Of a DNA stretch of 64,000 nt, positions 35,101 to 47,627 are shown piece by piece. The notes beneath the pieces were generated by a model. That model was not told where the DNA came from and searched no databases. It saw only the letters and a list, made by a program, of their open reading frames with translations. Position 1 is the stretch's first letter, and every line of letters begins with the position of its first letter. This DNA comes from Nymphaea colorata. Taxonomy: Eukaryota > Streptophyta > Magnoliopsida > Nymphaeales > Nymphaeaceae. Location: NCBI RefSeq assembly GCF_008831285.2, contig NC_045143.1, positions 23,688,302 through 23,752,301 of the forward strand, read 5' to 3'. The translations under genes were made by a program, and so were the position numbers.

Positions 35101-38100
35101 TCAGCTCTAGGAAGCTATCAGATGCAAATATCTGTGCAGCAGAGCACCCATAACAGGTCAATGTTGTAGAAACCAAAATGTAATTTGTTGAACATTCATA
35201 TAAGATTGAAGATTTGGAGAATGAATATGAATTAGTATCACATAAATTTGAACTAAGATAGACTCAAAAAGTGACCATTTCTGCTGTGAGACAATATAAG
35301 CTAATTGGTTTTGTTATAAGGAGAAGAAGGGGAGACATGAACACTGCAGCTAGAAACAACTTAGAACAGTTAATAAATGGATCATATGCTGGTACCTAGT
35401 GCTTGCAGACAGTAAAGCAATGAACAGTCTAAAAGCTGAGTCCTATATTATGGGCATTGCATCATCAATAAAGCAAAGTACACGCATTTTGGATATTTAA
35501 AAACAGGAAGCTAATGATATCCATGATGTAACCTTTTTATTATGGTAAACTAATAATCAACAACAAGAGCAACCAAGTATCTCAATACATCCTCTCTACA
35601 TAAATGCAATCTATTTAGATTTGGTCCTTACAATTGGATTGTCGGGAAGCCTGGGATCTGTAATGACAAAATTTTTTTCAATACGTTCCAGTGTTGTGGC
35701 CAAATCAATTGCTTGACGGATATCTCGCCCCCTCTGCAGACGGTCCCAACTGTTAGATCGTTCTATGTCTTTTGTCATCAAAATCTCTGGCTCAATAGGA
35801 GTTTCAGATTCTTCCTTTTTTGCTAGACTTGATGCTCTTCTTCTAGATCTGCATCAGCAAATTAAGTGTTAACATATGCAGCATTTAGTTCTCCCTCCCT
35901 CTCTCTCTCTCTCTCCCTCTCTCTCTCTCTATATATATATATATGTATGTATGTATATATAATCGTCCCATCAAGAAGAATCAGATGGCCCTTTCCCTAA
36001 AACGAAAAGCAAAAAAAAAAAAAACTTTCATATATCCTTTATTTGCAATGACAGGAACAGTTCAGGTAAAACCATAACAGAAAAAAAAAGAAAAAGAAAA
36101 TAGAGAATCAAATCAGGATTATACAATTCTGCCTTTCCCAAACTAATGGTCAGGAAAAACTCAAACAGATTGCAATTTTAGATGCTGGTGACATTCAGCC
36201 AATGCATGCAAAATGTTGATATCATGCTTGTAAGAATTACCATTCATAATTGTGTAACAATGTCAGCCCACTTGTAAACACAGATGTGATGTGGTAAGGA
36301 AAAAATAAAATCAAATTCATCTAAGGTGAAAGTACCCAGAAGGATTTTCAATGGCTGAAATTGTTTACATGTACAATTCAGAACCGAAGGCATCTAAAGC
36401 ACATAGCCACATATGGTTCCACGATTGCATTACCCTTTTATCGAAAGTCGCTCTGATTTTCCAGAACTCTTGCTAAGATTGCTGCTTCTTCTGGATGCAA
36501 TGGATTGATCAGTCTGCTGACTATCCTCTTTTACATTATCCATTGATTCTTTTCCCGCTGAGTCGATCTTCAATGGATCATTCCCAATGCCTTGGCCTTT
36601 GCTTGGGACCTCATTATCGACCATTTGTTTATTAGAATGAGGATGCATCACTGTCTGAACAACTTCAGTAATTGAGGAAATGGCTTTTTCCTTTTGACGA
36701 GCTGAATGCAAGAAAGAAAAGCAGTGATAAGACAATTATTGATTATTGTAGAAGTAAAACCTGCACCAAGACTTCAAGGAAAAGGTTCTCACCATCATAA
36801 CGAATGAGAGATTTAGGCAGCCCGTTTGGCCTCAAGGATTTTTCATTTAAGCCCTCCGTATATTTGCTAACCTCAACCTGCATTCTGTGACGAGGATGGG
36901 CAGAAATGGATTTAACATGAACGTAACCTCCTGCTATGACTAAAATTTCCAAAATAGAAAACCAAGGGCAAAGCAGAATAATACAAAAGGCATCACATTT
37001 CTTCCCAAGTACAAGATGCCCCATAATGCATCTTTCCATTCTGATACTCTATCCAAGCTATCAGTATTCTATCTAATGATGGAACGCTAAGAAGACCAGA
37101 GTGTGAGTCAGCATACTTGCTTTTCATGTTCAAAGTAAAATGATGATACTGAAAAGAACAGCAATGGTGATGCAAATTTCATCAAAATGCTGATTTGAGG
37201 TTGCAAGTGTAGTTGTGGAGATACTTTGCCACTAGATTTAGTAGTCATAATGTTTGCACCACGACAAGAATAGCTATTATTCTCTTTACTAACCCTGCAT
37301 ATGGTTCCCATTGAGATTTTAGGCTTATTGAGAAGAGAAGCTATCAAATTCGTGTATACAAATTAACAGTAAGTGAATTTACAGTGCATAAAAGAGACTC
37401 AGAAATAGACAAGGGGCAGATACATAATAAATAAAATAGAGTAAAATTCATATGTATTTGAGTGTTCATGCATGTATGAACACATATATACATGTGCATG
37501 AATAGACCATAGATCCCAGCATCTGTAAATGCACTCCTTGACATCTAGGTGCTTGAAATTAATCACTTGCACTTCCAGATGCTTTTTAAATAAATCTATC
37601 TATATAGATAGGTCCAGAAACCTAGGACTTGACAAACTATAAATAACTTTCTGGTGAATAAATTGGATTCAATAGTAAATGGTCAGGCCATTTAATTTAG
37701 AAAAATACAAATACTGATATATAAATCAGAAAATTATGTACATACATCTAGTCCCAATTTGTTGATCATGTAAATCATGTCTACACATTCAAATTTGTAA
37801 AGTAATACAGATAATGTGCAGGTTGTCAATTTCAGGCATTGTAGATGTCAAAGAGCATCTCTCTGTATGTCACTTTCACACATACCTCTCACGTGTGATT
37901 AGGTTCCCCTTCTACGCTGTCCACTATTTTTTGATCAGCAGAGAGAAGAGAGAAAGGAAGGGTAGAGAAAGAAAAGGAAAGAAATAGGAAGAGATAGAAT
38001 AGGAGAAGAGGTCGCCGGAAAATCACGTCAACCATCACCGGAGAAGGATGGAGATAACCGGCTCTGATACCATGTTGTAAAAGATGGAGAAAAGAGAGGG

Positions 38101-41100
38101 AACACAAGAGCACGAGAGGGAGAGAGAGAGAGAGTGAGAATAAACTATCATTACTTCATTGCTAACCCTAATCTCTTACTTAAAGAGAGAATAGGGGTCG
38201 GCTAGAGTCTTTACACAAGAGAGACACATAAAGATATAAATGACTAAAGAAGACTCTTAACTTTTGAATAATCAGAAAACTACCACACTTAAATATAAAC
38301 TTTCTAATTTCAACACTCCCCCTCAAGCTGGAGCATAGATATCAATCATGCTCAGCTCGTTACAACATCTAGAAAAATCACCAATGGGAAGAGCCTTAGT
38401 AAACATATCTGCCGCCTGATCTTCAGAAGCTACATGAACTGTAGACACAACATCTCCTTGTATAAGATCCCCAATATAATGACAATCGACCTCTATGTGC
38501 TTTGTTCTCTCATGAAATACTGGATTATTTGCAATGTAAGTAGCAGCCTTGTTATCACAGTGCATTTTCATAGGAAGAGGAACTTGAATACTCATATTTG
38601 TTAGCATAGACTTAACCCAAGTCATCTCAGTAGCCGTTTGAGCCATTGCTCTATATTCAGATTCTGCACTTGATCTCGAAACTACATTTTGTTTCTTGCT
38701 TCTCCATGATATTAGGTTGCCCCCAACAAAGATACAGAAGCCTATGGTGGATTTTCTGTCATCAACAGACCCTGCATAGTCAGCATCACTGTCAGCAACA
38801 ATTTCTAAAGATTCCCCTTTCTTGAAAAAGAGGCTCTTGCCCGGAGATGACTTTAGATATTTCACAACCATCAATGCAGCATCCCAATGGACTTTTTTAG
38901 GTTTTTTCATAAACTGACTTAGTTTTCCAACAACAAAGCTAATGTCTGGTCTAGTCACAGTGACATACAGAAGCTTGCCAATAAGTGACCTGTAAGATCG
39001 TGAATCCACTAGCTCCGATTGATCATCATGAAGATGAAGACGTGGATTCATAGGAAGATTAGCCGGCTTGGCTCCTAACATCCCTGTATCCTGCAGTAGG
39101 TCAAGTACATATTTCCTCTGAGACAACACTACACCTTCTTTGTTATGAGCAACCTCAATCCCAAGAAAATATCGCAAGTGACTAAGATCTTTCGTGACAA
39201 AGTGTTTATGAAGGAAAGTCTTTGTGACCGAAATTTCTTTATCACAATCACCTGTCAGGATAATGTCATCAACATAAACTACCATAACCACTATACCTTT
39301 GGAGCTCTTCTTGATGAATAGAGAATGGTCCAAAGGAGATCTTTCAAATCCACACTGTGAAACGACCTCAGATAATTTGTGAAACCACGCCCTAGGACTT
39401 TGTTTAAGTCCATAAATTGCCTTCTTGAGACGACACACTTTTCTACACTCCCCCTGTCACTCGAACCCTAAGGGCTGCTGCATATATAAAGCCTCTTCAA
39501 GATCACCATAGAGAAAGACATTCTGTACGTCCAGCTGATACATAGGCCAATTAGAGTGTACCGCAACAGAGATAATGAGTCGAATAGTACCCAACCTGAC
39601 CACAGGAGAGAAAGTCTCAAAGAAGTCAACTCCACATATCTGAGTATAACCTTTAGCCACTAATGGAGCCTTATATGTAACGCTCGGCATATGCAGTCGG
39701 GTCAGGGTCCAGACCCGGACCCGAGCTCCACTTGCGTGTGAGCCCGACGCCCTCTCCTCCCTCGTCTTTTCCTCTTCTCCCCCGTCTTTCTCCTGGATGC
39801 CTCTCGTGTCAGCACAAAGAAGAAGAAGAAGACGGTGGTGGTGCAGGGCGGTGACGAGGACGGCGGCGATGGCGCAGGTAAGCCTCTCTATCTCTCCGCC
39901 TCTTCCTCCTTCCTCGTAATTCTTCTCCTCCTCCCTCCTACGCAGCCTCTCCCTTCTTCGTCAACACCATCTGCCGCACGTTTTCTCTCTCTCCCTCTCT
40001 GCTAGAGCTCCCTCCTCGTCTTATCCGTCTCCTCCTCACCATCTCTCCCATTGCCCCCGATCAATTTCCCTCCCCTCTGCCTGCCTTTCCCATTTGCCCG
40101 AAACCTCTCCCTGTCAGTCTCCCCTCTATCGGCAGCCCTTCAGTCAGGCACTCTCCCTTTTTCACACTCTCTCTTTCCCGCCAGTTTTCCCTCACTTTGA
40201 GTGTCTCTCATCTTCAACCGAACCAGCTCTTCATTGTGGAAGGTCCTCTTTTAACCTCCTTATTGCTGTTTTTGATTATTTTTGGTCGTCGTTGGGTTTG
40301 GAATCGCAGCTTGGGGACACTTTTTCCCCTCATACCAGTGAAGTTAAAGCATTGGTGGTGGAGGCAGTGATCAATCGTTGATGTTGGAGCTCAATCGAAC
40401 TCTTGAAGTGGCTGTCGGGAGCACTACGACAATTTGAATTCTAAGATTGGGGTGAGAAAGGCCTAATCGAGCTTAGATTGTTGTAAATTTTCTGTTGGAG
40501 TACGTATAATTATTGTTTGAGCAAGCTAGAATTAAAAATTGACAATTTAGAAGGCAAGCTAGAGATGTCGCTATTTTGGAGAAGTTTATGCCCATTTTGA
40601 GATGAACGAGGATCTATATGTATAAGTGTTTTTCTAGCATGATGTGTTGATCTTCGAAGCAATAGGGAAGCATGGTAGAGATTGTGATGTTGTGGTGAAG
40701 GTTTAGAACCGTTTTAGCAAGCTTGGGAAATAGGCTTCTATTGATGTACATATGCGATGTATGTTGAAAATCTTAATGGTGGAGAAGATGCCTCAACTAA
40801 GGAAAACAAGTGAGAATCACACATGTAATAAGTCGAATATAAGTTTGAGTTCTAATCGTTGGTGGCAACCTCGAGGGTTGGGAAGAGACCCTTTTCGGAG
40901 GGCTTCGTGGGTCGACACCCATTTGAGGCGAAGACATGCCTCGATGATGGTATTTTCAGATTTGTATCGATTGTAAACGAAACGAGTAGAGAACTTACCA
41001 TTTGGTTATGTTTACAGGTACACCGGGCACGTCAAGTAGGCCTTGAACAACGTGGGTCATAGTTTGAGGTGTTTAGTGGACGCGCGACAGGTATGGCGGC

Positions 41101-44100
41101 ATTCCAGGCAAATCCCTGCCTGGGCAATTGTGTGAATGTGTGTTCCTACGATCGTGGGATCCTAGGATTGTGATGTGATTGATGGATTGTTTTGTAAATG
41201 AATGTGTGTATGCATGCAAATTGTTTGATATATGATATGATTTGTTTTGAAAGGCTATGAGAAGCATGTTTTGAAAATGTTACGCATTTGCATGTGCATG
41301 CTAGAATTGATAACTGTTTAGGACAGATGAGGTGGGGTATCGAGTCGAGTATCTCCTCGACCCCAATTATGTATTAGAAAGCATCCTATAATGATAATTG
41401 TCTATGACAGATATGAGCCAATCACGGATCGATACTACTCTCCGTGGTTTGGCTAAGTTTTGAAAGGTGTGACTGATGTGTGTGATTGTGAATGATTTGT
41501 CATGTGACAAGTTCTGTTTTGCAAAGCTATTAGAAGCTTGTTTTGAAAACTGTTATGCATTTGCATTTGCATGCTAAAATTGATAACTGCGTAGGATAGA
41601 TGAGGTGAGGTATCGAGTCGAGTGTCTCCTCGACCCCGATTGTGCATTAGAGGGCATCATAGAATGATAATTGCATAGGACAACTACGAGCCATCACGGA
41701 TCGAGACTACTATCCGGGATTTGGCCAAGTTTTGAAAGATCTGATTGATGTGTTTGAGAAGATGTGAATGTTGTGATTTGTTGCATATGTATTGCCGTGG
41801 GCAATAATGCAATTGATTGAAATTAGAGTGTAGTTGTACCCGTATTGTATGACGACCAGCTATGACTGTTAATGTTATGTGTAGCAATGTTATAAATACG
41901 CTAGTATCGGTCGGGCCGACCTATACGCCGTATCATAACATATCGTAAACGTAGCGTAACGTATCGTAAAATTAATTTTTTTAATTTTAAAAAATATTTA
42001 AAATTCAGAAAAAATAGACAAAAATCCTTAAAAATCTGAAAAAAATGAACAAAAAATCAGAAATCAAGAAAAATAAAAAATGTATTCAAATATAAAAAAG
42101 ATCATCATACATAAGGAACATTCATGTGTATACTATCAACAACACATTCAAAAATAAGAAATCAAATATTCAAATTAACATAATAAGCATCCATCACAAT
42201 TTTAAATTTGAAAATTTTATAAAATTTTAGGACTTAAAGTCTTAAGACTTGGAGTTTTAGGACTTAGATTACATCACAATTTTATAAGTTCCAACATATA
42301 GTCATCATCTTTCATGATTCAACGATGATATCTCCCAAATTGATGAATCCTCGGTTAATTTTTATGAAAATAGGCAAAATCTCTCCCTCCTATGTCAATT
42401 GGTGTCTTTAAATAGAAGAAGAGATAGAGGAAGGAGTGTTTAAACTTTTAAAAAATAAGGAATTTTATGTTTTCTCCCGTATCGTACGATACGGGGGTGT
42501 ATCGCCCGTATCGTACGATACGGTGCCCATATCGCAGCATACGGGCGATATGCGTGTGATACGCACGTATATCGCATGTATCGTTCATCTTGATACAGAC
42601 GATCCATATCGTACGATATGCATCCGTATCGTACGATACGGATAACATTGATGTGTAGACCTCGTGTGGAGGCAATTGGAGGTGTGGGTGCACTCGTGAA
42701 GTGTACCAACCTCATGAGCTAGCCAGTCATTTTATGAATGTGCTATTATAATGATAATAATGAAAGAATAAGAGATGAGAGGCCAGTGGGATGTGGCTAT
42801 GTGTTTGGGAGACGTCCCGCTTTCGCCACTGGTCTCGCCTGTTCGGAGCGCAGGCGGTGCAAGGCCCCAGGGTACTGTTGTGTGTTGTGCTTGGAGCGTT
42901 GAACTTCCGCCTTCCCAACCTGGGTGTCCTAGGGAAGGCTGAGTATCTCTCCGTGGAATTCACACACCCATGGATGAGTGCTCTACCGCTGCAGCGGATG
43001 AATGGATCCATATCGTTATGGGCCACCACGGGGGTTGTCTCTCGGCTATGAGCCGTCCATGGTGTGCACGTGCCTGTGTTTGCATCCACATGAACTGTCA
43101 ATTCATTAAAGCTAATGAAAATGAAAGTATGTGAATGAAATGTGTGTGAACGAATGTATGTGATTGATGGGCATGTGAATGCTATGACTGAAATGAAATG
43201 TTTAAGCATGTCTTGCATGTGATTGAGATTGTGTTACTGTGGCCCTTGAGTGGCCTTTACATGTCGTGGTCTATGTTAGGGGTTTTCTTGGCAAATGATG
43301 TGGCTATGCCCTGACACGACATGATGATAGATTGTTTTTATGATTGTTCTCAGATTTGAACCCTACCTAAGAGGGTTTGGGATTTTCCTGGCTTGTTTTC
43401 ATACTGCGAAGACTAAGCCTTCAGTTGCTTCTTTTTCAGGTTTTGGCGGACCCGAGGCAGCAGGTTAATCAGATGGCTTCACTCACATCCTACTGGGGAG
43501 GTTTTGGGTCTTTGGTAGTGCCGGCGTGTCATGGTTTGGTCTTTTTGATGTCTTATTTTTGTTAGGCATCAAAGTTGTGGTTTGGGCATTTTTGTCATAC
43601 ACATAGATGTAATTTTGTATGAATTGAAATTGTTATATAAATGAAAGTTTGCCCCATGGTTTCAAATGACATAGCTCCCTCTTTTTTTGAATTGTTGTGT
43701 AGTCACACCTCAATGCTTTATGTTGAGAAAAAAAATTTGTTTGAGGGTCAAAAGGTTGGGGTGTGACATTATATCTCTCTACAGACCCATCTGAATGGTA
43801 CTTGAAAGTAAAGACCCATTTAGAGCCAACAATATCACAATTTGAAGGAGGATCAACCAATTCCCAGGTACCACGTTGTAAGAGAGCATCCATTTCATCT
43901 TGCATGGCTTTTCGCCATTTACAATCTAGTAGTGCTTGTTGGTGACTAGTCGGTACAATATGGACTGTCATAGCATGAAGAAACTGTTGTAAGTTGTCAT
44001 CAAGGTGGTCAGTGGAAACAAATTGTGAGATAAGATGCATAGTACACTGTCTCTTGCCTTTGCGCAAGACTATGGGCAAGTCCTGAGAAGGATCAATGTC

Positions 44101-45540
44101 AGGTATACTTACTTCAATGGAGCTCACATCCTGAGAAGATTCTGATGGTCGACCATGAGAGGGATCCTGCCGACACGTGTATACCAATGGAGGGTCCTGG
44201 AATCTATTCATAGTCGGAGTAGGAGAGGGAAAAGACTGCAACGGGACTGGAGGGATAGGTAGAGAAATAGGACATGGCATCTCAGATGACACAGAAGTAG
44301 GACTAAAGTAGGATTGAGACTCGAAGAAAGTGACATCCGCACTGATATACTCTTTGTGAGTTACTGGATCAAAGCACTTGTACCCCTTTTGGTTTCGAGG
44401 ATAGCCAATGAACACACACTTAATGGCTTGAGCAGCAAGTTTATCACGTTTAGGCCCAAGGATGTAAACAAAACAAGTACAGCCAAATACTTTTGGTGCA
44501 AAACAAGTACAGCCAAATACTTTTGGTGCAACAGGAAATAAGCTTCGATTGGGATAAACAAGTTTAATCGGTACTTTGTTGTCAATGGAAGATGATGGTA
44601 AACGATTTGTCAGGTAACAAGCTATGAGTATGGCATCTCCCCATAAGTTTGCAGGTACATGATTATGAAGCATTAGGGTACGAGCAACAGTTAGAAGTTG
44701 TCTATGTTTTCGTTCGACAACTTCATTCTGTTGTGAGGTGTGAGGACATGTAAATTGGGAAGAGATACCATTTTCAGCATGAAAGGTCATTAAGGTAGAT
44801 CATTTGAACTCAAGAGCATTATCAGTGCAAATACACTTAACCAGAGAACCAAACTGAGCTTTTATTTCAATAATCAAGTTTTTAAGAATAGGTACTACTT
44901 TAGACCTTTCTTTCAAAAGAAATACCCAACTAACTCGAGAGCTATGATACACCGGTACACCTCCTTTGGAGGCGTACCCTACCGGTACCGATACGACACC
45001 GGCACCAGTACGGGGCTGGGTACGGCTCCGATACGCGTTGACCGTACCGGGTACGATCAACGTACCGGAGGCCGTATCTGACCTTTTTCGGACACGGTCA
45101 AGTTTGACCGAGTCCAAATTTGTCTTTTTTTTTTAACGATTATTTCATTTTAAATTTTATATCTATTTTAACGTTTTAAAAAAAACAAAAATCGTAAGGG
45201 TTTCGCTCGAAACCCTTTTCTCGTTCCTCTTTACCTCTCACGAGCCCGGCGATGAAGGCAGCGGCGACAGGCGACGGCAGAGGCGACGAACGGAGGGCGG
45301 AACGACGACAGCAGCGGCAACCGACGACGGCAAACACTAGGAGGTGACGGCAGGCAGACTGTCTTACCTCTCAAGGTATATTTTTTGTCTTTTTGTTTTT
45401 ATTTTTAAACCATTTCAGCGGCTCCACCCCTGCCATCGTTGCCGGCAACGACCGGCATCGACAGGCAGAATACCCATCGCCGCCGGCAACGACTGGCGTC
45501 GACAGGCAGAATACCCATCTCCTCCAGCAACGACTAGCGA

Positions 45541-45571
<31 letters not shown>

Positions 45572-47570
45572 TTCTTTGTTTTTACATGTTTCGGTAGTCG
45601 GTATGGTATGAAGCGTTTGGTGGATTTGTTCATTTATTCTTATTTGGGTTTGATTTGTATGTGCATATGGGTGGGAGACTTTGATCGATATAGAATCCGG
45701 TGTCTGAATATTATGTTTTTGTTGTTTGAAACACTTTCGGCTAAAGCTTTTTTTGTGTTTCATTATTGGAATTTGCTTGTTCAGAGTTCTTTTCCTTCAA
45801 CAGATAACTAATTGTCTAACTAGCGGTGACTTTTGTGTGCTGGACCTGCTGGTAAATCGTGCTTCTTGTTGCTTTGGCATGTGCAGCTGTTACATTTCAA
45901 AACAAGTTGATAAGCAATAATTTGTATGGGCGAAAAGTCTTCTTTTCATGCAGTGATGCAGCTTTGCTTGTATAGCTTTCACTTGGGTGACTGCAGCTTT
46001 TCCCTAGTTATGGCTGTGAATCTATCGTTTTGTGATAGGAATAGGATTCATCTATTTCAAATGATCCCTGTTTTTATTGGTTATGTGTTGCAGCTCATTT
46101 GCTAGGTCCTGTTCAGACATAAGTTGTAATGGCTGATAAAGGAAAATAAATACTGCCTCCTACAGGAAGTGGGAATGTAGAAAGCAGCAGTGGTAGTGTT
46201 AATACCGCTACAGTAGAGAAGGATAATCCATCTCAGCCTCTTTGGCGCTATGTGAAGAAACTATCAAAAGGACTAGGTGGTGGTGGGAATGTAACGTTTT
46301 CTTGCAAATTTTGTGATATGATGTTCACGAGCTCTTATACACGTTGCAAGGCACATTTTTCATAGTCACCATCAATAGTCTTCCCAGTTTGTAAGTCCTG
46401 AAATGAGCATGCACCAGGGTAAAAAATAATGTGACATTGTAAATCAGTAGTCAACTGTTTAACAGAGAGCAAATTGGAGGGAAACTCAGGAGCGTATAAG
46501 ACGTGGAATGGTCATAGACTGAGAAAGCTTCACATCTCCATAACCCAATATAGGTGACATTCTACCATCTGCAATTTTAACATGACGTGGCTAAGAGAAT
46601 CAATGCAACATAGTGAACAAACCAGGTCTACTGCAGAAAGGTCTCGATGCTCCTGAGTCAATAATCCAAGAGATACTTGAATCAGGCGTGGATGTACCCG
46701 TAGAGAGAGCTCGATCAATCAAAGTAGTGGAAGTTGAAGCTTGTGAGGCTTTGTGTGCCAAAAATTGCTCATACTCAGATCTGTCAATGCTAACTGTGAC
46801 TGTAGATTCAAAAAAGGAAGGATTCCCAGTTCCTTTATAATCATTCCCACTATCTGGTTTGATAATCTCAGCCATAATAAACACAGAAGGGAGCACCAAA
46901 ACAATTTTGTAGCAGTTTGAACACACAAAAGAAAGTCCAACTTATAATTAATCAGTCAAGTAAGGGGCTGATCAACAACACAGAATTCAACACTATCACT
47001 CGCAATCGCAGCACCACTGTCGCACGCCACTAATGTCACAGCGATGATTATGTCAACATCTTCTAAGTATATGTATACTTTTTCAAAGTCAGACGTAAGT
47101 AGTAGTATCATAAGTTGTGCACAGACTTAACGACAGCCAACAAAAACTTATTTTCAAACAACTTCAGAACTTCCAACGTGACCTCAGACTTCAGCGACAT
47201 AAGAAAACAGTGTTGTGCATCATTCCACGACTTCTACTAAAAAAAAATGGACTTGCCTGCACGACATTGGTTTCCTCCACACGACTTCAAGAATGCATCG
47301 ACCTAGGTTTTTAAGAAACCCTAGCTTGAGCAAACGAATCTGCCCAAGATGTGAGCAGACTTGCTCATAGAAGTCTGCCCTAGAAAATCAGATGTGAGAG
47401 AGTAGAAAGGAAGTACCAATAGATTGTGTAGGTCCCCAAATGTTCATGTTATAGCCGACAGTCTTGAGAGAGAAACGTCCTTAAGACATTAACCAATGTA
47501 GACTCTCTCACCGCTGTGCATATAAATTTCTGTTGATGTCCACAGCTTCAATGTATCGATGTCCAGAAAT

Positions 47571-47627
<57 letters not shown>

